From positions 1 through 64,000 of the forward strand of contig JASCOJ010000001.1 in NCBI GenBank assembly GCA_029959645.1: a DNA stretch of 64,000 bases. Direction: 5' to 3'. The position numbers and the translations under genes are program-made. Below are positions 37,019-46,030 of this stretch, one piece after another; position 1 is the first letter of the stretch, and every line of letters starts with the position of its first letter. Below the pieces are notes generated by a model. That model had not been told where the DNA came from. It did no database searches and was given only the letters and a program-made list of their open reading frames with translations. The stretch comes from Microbacteriaceae bacterium PS02332 (lineage in GTDB: Bacteria; Actinomycetota; Actinomycetes; Actinomycetales; Microbacteriaceae).

Positions 37019-38932
37019 CTACCCGGCAGCCCGCAGGCGCCGGACCGCGTCGAGGAGCACCTCGGCGCGCCGGACGAACGCGTGCGCCGCCCCGATCCGG
37101 TTCCCGCGTTCCGCACGCTCGGCACCGGGCGTGCGCTCCCCTGCCCGGACGAGGTCGCGGAGCTCCTCGACCGAGTCGTAGGTCCGGACCGCGCCCGCGA
37201 ACAGGTCCTCGACGCCGGGCACCGGGTCGCTGACGACGAGGGCGCCCGACGCTGCCGCGTCGAACAGTCGGTTCGACACGAAGCCGTTCCGAGCCATGTC
37301 GGCCCAGTGGTCGTTGAGCACCACCCGGGCGCTCCGGTACAACGACGGCAGTCGGTCGTTCGCCACGAACCGGCCGCGGTGCACACCGGCCGGGAGCAGC
37401 CCCTCCCAGCCCTCACCCCACACCGCGAGGTCGAGCCCAGCGGCGATCGCGTCGCGCACCACCGGCCGGACGACGGCACGGGTCTTGCCGACGAACGCGG
37501 TGTCGACCCCGGCGTACGCGGGCTCGACGGCACCGGGGTGGAACCGCGCCGGGTCCGTCGCCTGGAGCAGCGGCTCGACGGGCAGCCCGGTCGCCGCGGA
37601 CACCCGCGCCGCCCACGCGGGCCCGGCGGCGAACCGCAGGTCGTAGCGCGCGAGCTCGGCGGCCGTCACGAGGTCGGGGTGCGAGATCACCCAGAGGACG
37701 TTCGTCGCGGTCGGGTGCACCGGGGTGTCGTCGAGTCCGCGGAGGGTGAGCGCCACGTCGTCGAGGTGCTCGGACAGCGGTCGGACGTGCGACTCGCGGT
37801 GGTCGACGACGACCTCCTGGCCGAGGGCACGCAGGGCGGTGGCGACGTCGCACGCGAAGTACGTGTCGCCCCAGTCGTCGCCGCGCGGGCCGGGGTGCGC
37901 GGCGATCCGGACGGACCAGCGCAGTCGCTCGCCGCGGTCGCGGAGTGCGATCCGCTCCGGCCCCCGTTCGGCGCGGACCACGGGTTCCCGGAGCGCGACC
38001 GGGGCACCCGCCGGGTCGGCACCGGGGACCGCCGGGACGAAGCCGGCCCGGTCGAGCGCGGTCGGGACGGTGTCGTCGGTCCGCTCCCGCCAGACCACGA
38101 GGGCGTCGGCGGCGTCGGTGTCCGTCCGCCGCTCGCGGAGCGTGCCCGTGCGGTACACGCGGCCGACCGACACGACCACGCAGGTCCCGCCGCCGGCGTC
38201 GGCCGTGTCCCGGGTCAACCGTGCCACGGCCGTGCGCGTGTCGACGGTCCGGACGGGCAGAGCGAGGTCCGCGGTCCACGCGGCGAAGCAGGGTTCGTCG
38301 CCCGCGAAGACCGGGGCGCCGGAGAGCAGCTCGGCGTCCTCCGCCGGGTGGCCGCGCAGCAGTGAGGCGACCGGCGCGGTGGGTCGGACGAGTGCGGCGC
38401 CGGCACTCGCGACCACGTCGTCGCCGGTGCGGACGACGGGCAGGGCGACCCGGGCCTCCCGGCCGAGGGCCGCCACGAGGGATGCCGACGCCGCCGGGGG
38501 CACCGCGATCGACGTGTCCTGCACCAGGACGACGGCACTGCGCAGCAGCGGTCGCGCCGCGGCGACCGCGCCGCCCCAGGTGGCCGCGACGGTCGGGCGG
38601 GCGACGACGTGGTCGTCGTGGTCGGCGACGACCGGCGGGTAGGTGCTCGTCGGGCCGGCGTGCACGTCGTAGACGCTGACGACGACCGCCGCGGCGCCGG
38701 CCGCGCGGGCGGCGCCGACGACGGCGTGGTGTGCGCCATCCCGGTACGCGGACTCCGGCACCGTGATCACGACGTCCACCCCGTCGCTGCCCGGCACCGG
38801 TGCGTCGGTCACGAGCGACGTGTCGACCGGGAGGCGCGTCGCGGCCGGGGCGGCGGCCGCCGATCCGGACGGGGATGCGTCCGCAGACGTCGTGCCCCGG
38901 CCGAGGAGCCGACGCAACCCCGACCGGGACAT
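37019..38932 (-). CDS. Large glycosyltransferase with GT1-type C-terminal domain
   Basis: The 637-residue protein has an Ala/Val-rich N-terminal half with a Rossmann-like start (VDVVITVPESAYRDG) and no clear DXD motif. Its C-terminal half is a GT-B type transferase with GDDWGDTYFACDVATALRALGQEV, VLWVISHPDLV, FVGKTRAVVRPVVRDA and DHWADMARNGFVSNRLFDAAASGALVVSDPVPGVEDLF split across 560-600, as in CgeB/'glycosyl transferases group 1' proteins. It follows rmlA with a one-base gap, so it belongs to the rmlC-rmlA operon and may use dTDP-rhamnose. Confidence 0.82.
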   Translation of the reverse strand: MSRSGLRRLLGRGTTSADASPSGSAAAAPAATRLPVDTSLVTDAPVPGSDGVDVVITVPESAYRDGAHHAVVGAARAAGAAAVVVSVYDVHAGPTSTYPPVVADHDDHVVARPTVAATWGGAVAAARPLLRSAVVLVQDTSIAVPPAASASLVAALGREARVALPVVRTGDDVVASAGAALVRPTAPVASLLRGHPAEDAELLSGAPVFAGDEPCFAAWTADLALPVRTVDTRTAVARLTRDTADAGGGTCVVVSVGRVYRTGTLRERRTDTDAADALVVWRERTDDTVPTALDRAGFVPAVPGADPAGAPVALREPVVRAERGPERIALRDRGERLRWSVRIAAHPGPRGDDWGDTYFACDVATALRALGQEVVVDHRESHVRPLSEHLDDVALTLRGLDDTPVHPTATNVLWVISHPDLVTAAELARYDLRFAAGPAWAARVSAATGLPVEPLLQATDPARFHPGAVEPAYAGVDTAFVGKTRAVVRPVVRDAIAAGLDLAVWGEGWEGLLPAGVHRGRFVANDRLPSLYRSARVVLNDHWADMARNGFVSNRLFDAAASGALVVSDPVPGVEDLFAGAVRTYDSVEELRDLVRAGERTPGAERAERGNRIGAAHAFVRRAEVLLDAVRRLRAAG

Positions 38933-38933
38933 G

Positions 38934-39797
38934 TCAGCCGCGCAGCAGGTTCTGCAGGTACACCCCGTAGCCGCTCTTCGCGAGCGGGGCCGCGAGGGCG
39001 GCGAGCGCGGCGTCGTCGATCCACCCGTTGCGCCAGGCGATCTCCTCGATGCAGCCGATCTTGTGGCCCTGGCGGTCCTCGATGACCTTGACGTACTCGG
39101 ACGCCTGCATCATCGACTCGAACGTGCCGGTGTCGAGCCACGCGGTGCCGCGGTCGAGGACCTCGACGCCGAGCGAGCCGGCCTCGAGGTACCGCTCGTT
39201 GACCGTGGAGATCTCGAGCTCGCCGCGCGCGCTCGGCTCGATCGTCTTCGCGATCTCGACCACGTCGTTGTCGTAGAAGTACAGGCCCGGCACGGCGTAG
39301 TTCGACTTCGGCTCCGCGGGCTTCTCCTCGATGGAGACCGCGGTGAAGTCGTCGTCGAACTCGACGACGCCGTAGGCCTTCGGGTCGGCGACGTGGTAGG
39401 CGAAGATCGTCGCGCCCTGCACCTCGGTGTTCTTCGTCAGGCTCGTGCCGAGGCCGGTGCCGTGGAAGATGTTGTCGCCGAGCACGAGGGCGACGCTGTC
39501 GTCGCCGATGAACTCCTCGCCGATGACGAACGCCTGCGCGAGGCCGTCCGGGCTCGGCTGCACCGCGTACTCGATCGTCATGCCGAGCGCGGTACCGTCA
39601 CCGAGCAGGGCGCGGAACTGGTCGTTGTACTCCGGCGTCGTGATCACGAGGACCTCGCGGATGCCGGCCATCATGAGCGTCGACAGCGGGTAGTAGACCA
39701 TCGGCTTGTCGTAGATCGGCATGAGCTGCTTGCTGATGCCCTTGGTGATCGGCCAGAGGCGCGTGCCGGAACCGCCGGCGAGGATGATGCCCTTCAT
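38934..39797 (-). CDS. rmlA: Glucose-1-phosphate thymidylyltransferase
   Basis: The 287-residue enzyme makes dTDP-glucose, the first step to dTDP-rhamnose. The nucleotidyltransferase signature [20 protein letters not shown] is at residues 8-27, with [19 protein letters not shown] and [20 protein letters not shown] following. ATG at 39797 has GGAGG about ten bases upstream. Its first seven codons are duplicated 59 bases upstream as the start of a small ORF whose stop codon overlaps this ATG. It lies between rmlC and a glycosyltransferase on the same strand. Confidence 0.97.
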   Translation of the reverse strand: MKGIILAGGSGTRLWPITKGISKQLMPIYDKPMVYYPLSTLMMAGIREVLVITTPEYNDQFRALLGDGTALGMTIEYAVQPSPDGLAQAFVIGEEFIGDDSVALVLGDNIFHGTGLGTSLTKNTEVQGATIFAYHVADPKAYGVVEFDDDFTAVSIEEKPAEPKSNYAVPGLYFYDNDVVEIAKTIEPSARGELEISTVNERYLEAGSLGVEVLDRGTAWLDTGTFESMMQASEYVKVIEDRQGHKIGCIEEIAWRNGWIDDAALAALAAPLAKSGYGVYLQNLLRG

Positions 39798-39856
39798 GAT
39801 CGGACTGCCTCCACAGATCGGGCGCCGATTCCATCGGCGAGGATGATGCCCTTCAT
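39777..39856. repeat. 21-bp direct repeat at the rmlA start
   Basis: The same 21 bases occur at 39777-39797 and 39836-39856, a period of 59. They cover the first seven codons of rmlA and of the leader ORF. The bases between the copies are not otherwise repeated. Confidence 0.9.
39794..39856 (-). CDS. Leader mini-ORF duplicating the start of rmlA
   Basis: A 20-codon frame begins MKGIILA, identical to rmlA, then diverges ([13 protein letters not shown]) and stops at TGA, which overlaps the rmlA ATG as ATGA. It has a strong AGGAG five bases before its own ATG, better spaced than that of rmlA. The duplicated DNA is a 21-bp direct repeat. Ribosomes finishing this frame could restart on rmlA. It could equally be a harmless tandem duplication that moved the gene's own start. 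Confidence 0.6.
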   Translation of the reverse strand: MKGIILADGIGARSVEAVRS

Positions 39857-39869
39857 CGGAGCTCCTTGT

Positions 39870-40478
39870 TCAGTGGTGCGTGCGGAGTGACTCGGTGTAG
39901 GCGATGCACTCCTCGTACGTCGGGAGGAGGCCCTGCTCCGCGGCCTGCTCGAGGGTCGGTGCGGTCGTGTCCTTCTCGGACAGCACGGGTTCGCCGATGC
40001 CGTCCGGGAGCTCCAGGCCCACGGTGGGGTCGAGGATGCTGATCCCCTTCTCGCGCTGCGGGTCGTAGTGCGCGCTGACGAGGTAGTTGACGGTCGACCG
40101 GTCCTCGAGCGCGACGATCGCGTGGCCGAGGCCCTCGGAGAGGTAGACGGCACGGCGGTCGACGTCGTCGATCCGGACCGAGTCCCACTGCCCGAACGTC
40201 GGCGAACCGACGCGGATGTCGACGATGTAGTCGATGAACGCACCGCGGACGGCGGTGACGTACTTCGCCTGGCTCGGCGCGACGAGGGCGTAGTGGATCC
40301 CGCGGGCGACGCCCTTCGCGGAGATCGACATGTTCACCTGGCGGAGGTCGAGCGGGTGGCCGACGGTCTCCTCGAGCACGTCGGCGCGGTACGCCTCGAG
40401 GAAGGCCCCCCGGGCGTCACCGTGCTGGACGGGCGTGAACTCCCACGCGCCTCGGATCTTCAGTTCGCGGATCTGCAC
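39870..40478 (-). CDS. rmlC: dTDP-4-dehydrorhamnose 3,5-epimerase family protein
   Basis: The 202-residue cupin has RGIHYALVAPSQAKYVTAVRG with the catalytic His, VDIRVGSPTFGQWDSVR, and AVYLSEGLGHAIVAL. It isomerises dTDP-4-keto-6-deoxyglucose on the way to dTDP-rhamnose. The blocks DDVDRRAVYLSEGLGHA and HYDPQREKGI resemble actinobacterial epimerases of the NovW/EvaD type as much as classical RmlC, but its place beside rmlA and the presence of rmlB and rmlD support the rhamnose role. GTG at 40478 lacks a ribosome binding site; TAGGCT lies six bases upstream. Confidence 0.88.
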   Translation of the reverse strand: MQIRELKIRGAWEFTPVQHGDARGAFLEAYRADVLEETVGHPLDLRQVNMSISAKGVARGIHYALVAPSQAKYVTAVRGAFIDYIVDIRVGSPTFGQWDSVRIDDVDRRAVYLSEGLGHAIVALEDRSTVNYLVSAHYDPQREKGISILDPTVGLELPDGIGEPVLSEKDTTAPTLEQAAEQGLLPTYEECIAYTESLRTHH

Positions 40479-40484
40479 CGGGGA

Positions 40485-40490
40485 AGCCTA
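40485..40490 (-). promoter_or_regulatory. Leaderless -10 of rmlC
   Basis: TAGGCT lies six bases before the GTG of rmlC, the first gene of the rmlC-rmlA-glycosyltransferase operon. The same TAGGCT-N6-GTG arrangement precedes purE. Confidence 0.6.
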
Positions 40491-40542
40491 GCAACCCGGT
40501 CACGCCGGACACGGTGGACACCACGGGCGGCGTGGGGTGGGT

Positions 40543-42195
40543 TCAGCCGAAGAACGGGAGGACCGACTCGTAGAAGTGCAGGTCGATCGTCACGACGGCG
40601 GCGACGAGCGACACGGCGGCGGCGGCGAACACGAACGTGCGGACCCCACGCGTGGACACCAGGCGCCCACCGACGAACAGCAGCATCAGCGCCGGCACCA
40701 CCGGGAGGAAGTACCGCCCCTGCAGCCCCTGGAGCCACTGACCGCGGTCGACCGTGTAGTAGATGTACAGCGCGAGGCACACGCCGACGACGACGATCGC
40801 GATCGCGACCGCGACCACGACCCGCCACAGCACGCCGCGCCGCAGCGTCGTGACCGCGAGGCGTTCATGGCGCTCGGTGACGAGCATCGACAGCACGAGC
40901 GCGATCACGAGGAGCACGACGAACGCCATCGGCAGCGGTGCCCGCAGCCAGGAGAACGACCCGAACACGCCGCGCCAGATCTCGCCCTTCTCGGTGGTGA
41001 GCCCGGTCGGGTAGTCGAGGACGACCGACCGGAACACCGCCTTGACGAACACCAGCGGGTGCCCGAGCAGGAACGCGCGCTGCTGGTCCGGGTGGTTCAG
41101 GGGGTTCACGCCCTGGGTGACCCACGACGTGGCACGCAACCACCCGAGCGTCACACCGGCAGCGATCGCGATCACCGCGCCGGCACCGACCAGGTGCCAC
41201 AGACGTCGGGCCGCCGGGTTCAGGACGGGGATCACCGCGGCGACCACGGCGATGGGCGCGTAGGTCGGCTTCACGAGCGCGACGGCGACGAAGAGCAGCC
41301 CGAGCCCGACCCAGCGCCACCAGGTCGGGGCCCCCACGCGGAGACCCCACCGGAGCGCCAGCGCCGTCGCCAGGAAGCAGAGGCCGATCGTGACCCCGTC
41401 GGCACTGAACGCCGCCGCCTGTCCGACCACGGACGGCAGCAGCCCGACGGCGAAGAACGCCAACCGCCCGACGGGCGTCAGCCGTGCCGCGGCGAGCAGC
41501 AACCCGGCGACCGCGAGCAACCCGAAGGCCCGTCCGAGCTCGAGTTGCGCGAGGACCCCGAGCCCGAGGCCCTCGCCGACACGGATCGCCACGACCTGGG
41601 GCACGTAGGCCACCGGCGGGTACTGCACGGTGTTCGTGAACGTCTGCCACCCGGTGGTGCCGTCGTCGTGGATCGCGGCGAGCGCGGGCCAGTCGAGGTC
41701 ACGGAACGAGGGGTCGTCGTCGAAGCCCCGCGTGAAGTGCGCCTCGTCGAACAGCTCCGACCAGGCCTTCGGGACGTACCCGCCGGGGTCGCCGTCGCTG
41801 ATCCCGGGGATGTCCTCGGCCTCCTGCGCCACCAGACCGCCGTGGGCCACCTGGTAGGCGCGGAAGACGTGGGCGGGCTCGTCCGGGTTCAACCCCGGCG
41901 GCGTCACCGCGATGAACGTCGCGCCGCCGAGCACGAAGAGGAGGAGGAACGCGATGTACTGCCACAGGGCGCCGGGGCCGGTGAAGCCGCTCCCCCGGGC
42001 GTCCCGGCGACGGGGGTGTCCGGCCCGGTGGGCTGCCACCGGCGTGGGACCGGTGGGGGACGCAGGGCCGGTCTCTGGGGCCCGGTCGATCGCGTCCGTG
42101 ACGCGTGCATCCGGCGCCGGTGCCTCCGGAGGGGACGACGGCTGCCCGACGGGCGGCAGCGGCGCCGCCGCAGGCGTGGGTGCGGTGTCGGACAC
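40543..42195 (-). CDS. DUF2142 family membrane protein
   Basis: The 550-residue protein has a disordered Pro/Ala-rich N-tail (about 1-65), then about twelve membrane helices. DUF2142 features include TPPGLNPDEPAHVFRAYQVAHGG after the first helix, VQYPPVAYVPQ, and YPxLQGRYFLPV-like LQGLQGRYFLPVVPALML near the end. The acidic NPDEPAH loop resembles GT-C enzymes, so a role in transferring sugars from lipid donors is likely but unproven. GTG at 42195 has GAGGAG upstream. It is divergent from a second DUF2142 gene across a 123-base gap. Confidence 0.87.
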   Translation of the reverse strand: MSDTAPTPAAAPLPPVGQPSSPPEAPAPDARVTDAIDRAPETGPASPTGPTPVAAHRAGHPRRRDARGSGFTGPGALWQYIAFLLLFVLGGATFIAVTPPGLNPDEPAHVFRAYQVAHGGLVAQEAEDIPGISDGDPGGYVPKAWSELFDEAHFTRGFDDDPSFRDLDWPALAAIHDDGTTGWQTFTNTVQYPPVAYVPQVVAIRVGEGLGLGVLAQLELGRAFGLLAVAGLLLAAARLTPVGRLAFFAVGLLPSVVGQAAAFSADGVTIGLCFLATALALRWGLRVGAPTWWRWVGLGLLFVAVALVKPTYAPIAVVAAVIPVLNPAARRLWHLVGAGAVIAIAAGVTLGWLRATSWVTQGVNPLNHPDQQRAFLLGHPLVFVKAVFRSVVLDYPTGLTTEKGEIWRGVFGSFSWLRAPLPMAFVVLLVIALVLSMLVTERHERLAVTTLRRGVLWRVVVAVAIAIVVVGVCLALYIYYTVDRGQWLQGLQGRYFLPVVPALMLLFVGGRLVSTRGVRTFVFAAAAVSLVAAVVTIDLHFYESVLPFFG

Positions 42196-42250
42196 GGGGG
42201 TCTCCTCGAACGGGAGGCGCGCTCGACCGGCGCCTCGGGCAACCCGGACG

Positions 42251-42271
42251 ACGATACCGCTTGGGTATGCT
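42251..42271. promoter_or_regulatory. Divergent promoter with inverted repeat, two DUF2142 genes
   Basis: ATACC (42254-42258) and GGTAT (42264-42268) form an inverted repeat with a 5-base centre. On each strand a -10-like hexamer overlaps an arm: TATCGT for the minus gene (42251-42256) and TATGCT for the plus gene (42266-42271). A bound protein here could control both genes. No clear -35 elements. Confidence 0.5.
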
Positions 42272-42318
42272 CGTCCGCGCGCCGATCCCGAAGCCGGCGT
42301 CCGGATGATGGGGGCGCG

Positions 42319-43821
42319 GTGCACCAGCACGAACTCGACGAGAGCGACACGACGGAGGCCAGCACGGCCTCCAGCACGGAGCCGGAGCGGCAGCGGCGAC
42401 CGCGACGGGTGCTCCGTGCAGTGCTGTCGTTCCCGGTGCTCTTCACGCTCGTGGCGTCGCTGTTCGTCGGGGTCTTCGTCGCGGTCGTCCCCGCGGGCTT
42501 CGGGCTCGACGAGATGCACCACACGTTCCGCGCCTGGCAGGTGTCCCGCGGACAGCTCGAGGTCGACACGATCACACCGAAGCTCCAGTACGGCGGGCAG
42601 ATCCCGACCGCCCTGGTGGACTACGAGCTCGAGGGCACGGACGCGTCGAACGCCGGCCGCACCTCGGGGCAGTTCTGGCAGCGCCACGACGTCGCCCTCG
42701 GGCCCGACCTCGAGCGCTTCGGTGCGGTGCACCTGCGGCCCGACAGCCCGACCGAGCTCGAGGACTTCACCAACGCGGGCGCGTCGAGCTTCGTCGCGTA
42801 CGCGCCGGCCGCGCTCGGCATGCGCGTCGGCACGGTGCTCGGACTCGACGTCGCGGGTGTCGTCCTGCTCGGGAAGGCGGCGAGCGGGCTCGCCTACGTG
42901 GTCCTCGTCTCCGCCGCCGCGTTCGCACTCCGGCGCTCCCGGTGGCGCTGGCTGGTCGCGGTGGTCGCGCTCCTCCCGCAGAGCGTGTTCCAGGCCTCGA
43001 TCATCACCGCCGACACCCTGTCGAACGGTGCCGCGCTGCTCCTGGTGGGGACGGTGTTGGCACTCCGCCGGAGCACCGTCCGCGCGAGCTGGCCGCTGCT
43101 CGCCCTGACCGTCGTCGCCGCGTTCGGCGTCGTCTCCACCAAGCCGACGTACGTCCTCCTGTTGCCGTTGCTCTTCACGGTGCCGGCGGCCGCGCTGGGG
43201 CTCCGGCGATGGTGGGCGCTCGCGGTCGAGGCCGCGGTGTTCCTCGTCGTCGCCGGCGTCGGTGCCGCGCTCTCGTCGGGCGCCTCGGCGATCGCCGACG
43301 CGATCCGGACGCAGGTGCCGGACTGGCCGAGCGTGGACCGGCATCTGCAGCTCGCCGGGCTCCTCAGCCACCCGCTCGACATCGTCGGCGTCGTCATGCG
43401 CACGGTGGTCCAGTACGGGTCGTCCTGGGTCGAGGGGTCGATCACGATGCTCGGGACGAACTCGGTGTTCATCCCGCAGCCGATCGCGGTCGCGCTCATC
43501 GTCGTCCTGGTCCTCGCCGCACTCCGTGGGGATGGGCGGGCTCCCCTCGCCGGGACGGTCTTCGTCCTCGTCGCCGCGGTCTCGTTCGTCGCGGTCATCA
43601 CGACGCTCTACCTGACCTTCTCCACCGTCGGGGCACCGAACGCGAACGGCGTGCAGGGGCGGTACTGGCTCCCGCTGTTCGTGCCCCTGGGAGCTGGTCT
43701 CGGCATGCTGCTGCCGATGCAGGTCCGGATGACCGAGCGCGCCGCCGCGATCACGTTCTCCGGTGTCACGATCGGGTCGTTGGTCGTCGCAGCCGTGACC
43801 TGGGTCTGGGTCGTCTACTGA
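42319..43821 (+). CDS. DUF2142 family membrane protein
   Basis: The 500-residue protein has a short charged N-tail and about twelve membrane helices. The loop VVPAGFGLDEMHHTFRAWQVSRGQ follows helix 1, and GVQGRYWLPLFVPLG lies near the C-terminus; these are the DUF2142 landmarks also seen in the divergent gene. The two proteins are paralogues by layout but differ widely in sequence. GTG at 42319 has a G-rich tract upstream. Its stop codon region overlaps that of the convergent glycosyltransferase by seven bases. Confidence 0.86.
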   Translation: MHQHELDESDTTEASTASSTEPERQRRPRRVLRAVLSFPVLFTLVASLFVGVFVAVVPAGFGLDEMHHTFRAWQVSRGQLEVDTITPKLQYGGQIPTALVDYELEGTDASNAGRTSGQFWQRHDVALGPDLERFGAVHLRPDSPTELEDFTNAGASSFVAYAPAALGMRVGTVLGLDVAGVVLLGKAASGLAYVVLVSAAAFALRRSRWRWLVAVVALLPQSVFQASIITADTLSNGAALLLVGTVLALRRSTVRASWPLLALTVVAAFGVVSTKPTYVLLLPLLFTVPAAALGLRRWWALAVEAAVFLVVAGVGAALSSGASAIADAIRTQVPDWPSVDRHLQLAGLLSHPLDIVGVVMRTVVQYGSSWVEGSITMLGTNSVFIPQPIAVALIVVLVLAALRGDGRAPLAGTVFVLVAAVSFVAVITTLYLTFSTVGAPNANGVQGRYWLPLFVPLGAGLGMLLPMQVRMTERAAAITFSGVTIGSLVVAAVTWVWVVY

Positions 43822-44948
43822 CCGAGGCCCGATGACGGCCCCGGCGGCGTCCCCAGCCCGAGCGCTGCTCGCCACTGCGGTTCGGCTCCGGCACGGACCG
43901 TGCGCTCCGCCAGGACGTGCGCCCGGGCGCGCGCGACCCGGGGCGCGGGCGCACGGAACGCCCTCCGCAGTGCGGTGCGCCAGGCGTCGACCGAGTCGTC
44001 GGCGAGGAGCCCGCCGTGGGCCGTCACCCCGGCGTAGGACGGCCGGTCCGACCCCACGAAGGGCAGCCCGAGCATCGTGTACTCCAGGAACTTCAGGTCG
44101 CTCTTGGCGTCGTTGAACCGGTCGTCGGTGAGCGGGGCCACCCCCGCTGACCACCGGTGCGCGTTCCGACGCAGGAACGCGACGAACTCCGGGTAGTGGG
44201 TGCTGCCCTCGGGCAGCGGCAGGCGGTCGTACCAGCCGTCGTCCTCCGCGGACACGCCGACCACCTCGAGGCGGACCGGGCGGCCGTCGTCGTCGACGAA
44301 CCCGTCGAAGGCCGCCCGGAGCAGTGCGAGGTCGCCGCCGTGCGTCGCGGTCCCCATGTACAGCACCCGACGGACGCCGCTGACGTCAGGCACGACCGTC
44401 CCCGTCGACCACATCGCGGGCTGCACGGCGTTCGGCACGACGACGGACGCGACGCCCTCGTCGGCGAGGACGCGCTGGAGGACCGGCGTCGACACGACCA
44501 CCGCGTCCGCGGACCGGACCAGCCGGTCGACGGCGGCGAGCCGCGCCGGGTCGTACTCGGCGTGCGCGAGCCGGGCACGGGCCTCCCGGCTGAAGAAGTC
44601 GTCGTCGACGTCCGCGACGATCCTGGTGCCCTCGGCAGCCGCACGGGCGAAGGCCGCGTCGAGCGACGCGAGGGGGAACGCGTCGCGCTGCACGAGGAGC
44701 GCGTCCAGGTGGGCCGTGTCCGTGCCGTCGGCCCAGCGCACCGGGTCGACCTGGGTCACCCGGGCCAGCCCGGACGCGGCGAGCGCGGACATCCGGCCCG
44801 TCACGCGGATGTGCGCGGACGCCGGGTGCACGCCGCCGGCACCGTGGACCACGAACCCGACGAGCGGGGGCGGCGGCGCGGGCACCACCGGGTCCGGCAC
44901 CGGACCGCGGCCGAGCAGACGGGCGACACGGGCGCGGACGGACGACAC
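43815..44948 (-). CDS. GT-B fold glycosyltransferase
   Basis: The 377-residue protein has ADVDDDFFSREARARLAH and VVVSTPVLQRVLADEG. Next comes RVLYMGTATHGGDLALLRAAFDGF, where the second Rossmann fold begins, and DAKSDLKFLEYTMLGLPFVGSDRPSY, the nucleotide-sugar region seen in GT1/GT4-type enzymes. GTG at 44948 has AGGA eight bases upstream and includes the short basic N-tail. It sits between the DUF2142 gene and divergent rmlB. Donor unknown; dTDP-rhamnose is possible from context. Confidence 0.82.
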   Translation of the reverse strand: MSSVRARVARLLGRGPVPDPVVPAPPPPLVGFVVHGAGGVHPASAHIRVTGRMSALAASGLARVTQVDPVRWADGTDTAHLDALLVQRDAFPLASLDAAFARAAAEGTRIVADVDDDFFSREARARLAHAEYDPARLAAVDRLVRSADAVVVSTPVLQRVLADEGVASVVVPNAVQPAMWSTGTVVPDVSGVRRVLYMGTATHGGDLALLRAAFDGFVDDDGRPVRLEVVGVSAEDDGWYDRLPLPEGSTHYPEFVAFLRRNAHRWSAGVAPLTDDRFNDAKSDLKFLEYTMLGLPFVGSDRPSYAGVTAHGGLLADDSVDAWRTALRRAFRAPAPRVARARAHVLAERTVRAGAEPQWRAALGLGTPPGPSSGLGQ

Positions 44949-45000
44949 CGGGGCATCCTGACACGGCGAGGCCACCGCTCGCCCGCGGACCACGCCCCGC

Positions 45001-45006
45001 TAGACT
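45001..45006 (+). promoter_or_regulatory. -10 element of rmlB-rmlD
   Basis: TAGACT lies 38 bases before the GTG of rmlB, giving a leader of about 32 bases with AAGGAAC as ribosome binding site. No clear -35. Confidence 0.45.
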
Positions 45007-45043
45007 CTCCGCCGACCGTCGAACCGACCAGAAGGAACAACGC

Positions 45044-46030
45044 GTGAAGATCCTCGTCACCGGAGGGGCCGGCTTCATCGGCTCGAACTTCGTCCGCCGC
45101 ACGCTGCAGGACGCCTACCCCGGCCTCGAAGGCGCCGACGTCGTCGTCTACGACGCGCTGACCTACTCGGGCAACCTCGAGAACCTCGCGCCGGTGGCGG
45201 ACTCACCGCGCTACACCTTCGTGCAGGGCGACATCACCGACGCGGCGAAGCTCGACGAGGTCATCCCGGGCATCGACGCGATCGTGCACTTCGCCGCCGA
45301 GTCGCACGTCGACCGCTCGGTCCGTGACTCCGGCATCTTCGTCGAGACGAACGTCGTCGGCACCCAGCGCCTGCTCGACGCGGCGCTCCGCCACGGCACC
45401 GAGCGCTTCGTGCACGTCTCCACCGACGAGGTCTACGGCTCGATCAGCGAGGGCTCGTGGGACGAGGAGCGCCCGCTCGAGCCGAACTCGCCGTACTCGG
45501 CATCGAAGGCGGGCAGCGACCTGCTCGCCCGCAGCTACCACCGCACGCACGGGCTGAACCTCTCGATCACGCGCTGCTCGAACAACTACGGGCCGTACCA
45601 CTTCCCGGAGAAGGTCATCCCGCTGTTCGTGACGAACCTCATCGACGACCGGCACGTGCCGCTCTACGGCGAGGGCAACAACATCCGCGACTGGCTGCAC
45701 GTCGACGACCACACCCGCGGCATCGCGATGGTGCTCGTCAAGGGCCGCGCGGGCGAGATCTACAACATCGGCGGCGGCACCGAGCTGACGAACAAGGAGC
45801 TCACCCAGCTGCTCCTCGACGCCACCGGCAAGGACTGGTCGTACGTCGACCGCGTCCAGGACCGCCTCGGCCACGACCTCCGCTACTCGGTCGACATCTC
45901 GAAGATCCAGGCCGAGCTCGGCTACGAGCCGCAGGTGCCGTTCGAGCAGGGCCTCGCCGACGTCGTGCAGTGGTACCGCGACAACCGCTCGTGGTGGGAG
46001 CCCCTGAAGGAGCGTGCGGCGCTCGCATGA
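45044..46030 (+). CDS. rmlB: dTDP-glucose 4,6-dehydratase
   Basis: The 328-residue extended SDR has the NAD motif TGGAGFIGSNF, the RmlB block HFAAESHVDRS, the catalytic STDEVYG (Asp-Glu pair) and YSASKAGSD (YxxxK). NNYGPYHFPEKVIPLFV and GEGNNIRDWLHVDDH complete the family pattern. It makes dTDP-4-keto-6-deoxyglucose. GTG at 45044 is preceded by AAGGAAC. Its stop overlaps the rmlD ATG (ATGA), so the two are translated together. It is separated from rmlC-rmlA by the DUF2142 pair and a glycosyltransferase. Confidence 0.97.
   Translation: MKILVTGGAGFIGSNFVRRTLQDAYPGLEGADVVVYDALTYSGNLENLAPVADSPRYTFVQGDITDAAKLDEVIPGIDAIVHFAAESHVDRSVRDSGIFVETNVVGTQRLLDAALRHGTERFVHVSTDEVYGSISEGSWDEERPLEPNSPYSASKAGSDLLARSYHRTHGLNLSITRCSNNYGPYHFPEKVIPLFVTNLIDDRHVPLYGEGNNIRDWLHVDDHTRGIAMVLVKGRAGEIYNIGGGTELTNKELTQLLLDATGKDWSYVDRVQDRLGHDLRYSVDISKIQAELGYEPQVPFEQGLADVVQWYRDNRSWWEPLKERAALA

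Noticed and set aside
43815-43821. Frameshift suspected from overlapping gene ends
   Set aside because: The DUF2142 gene and the convergent glycosyltransferase both end with complete conserved C-termini; the seven-base overlap is just two facing stop codons.
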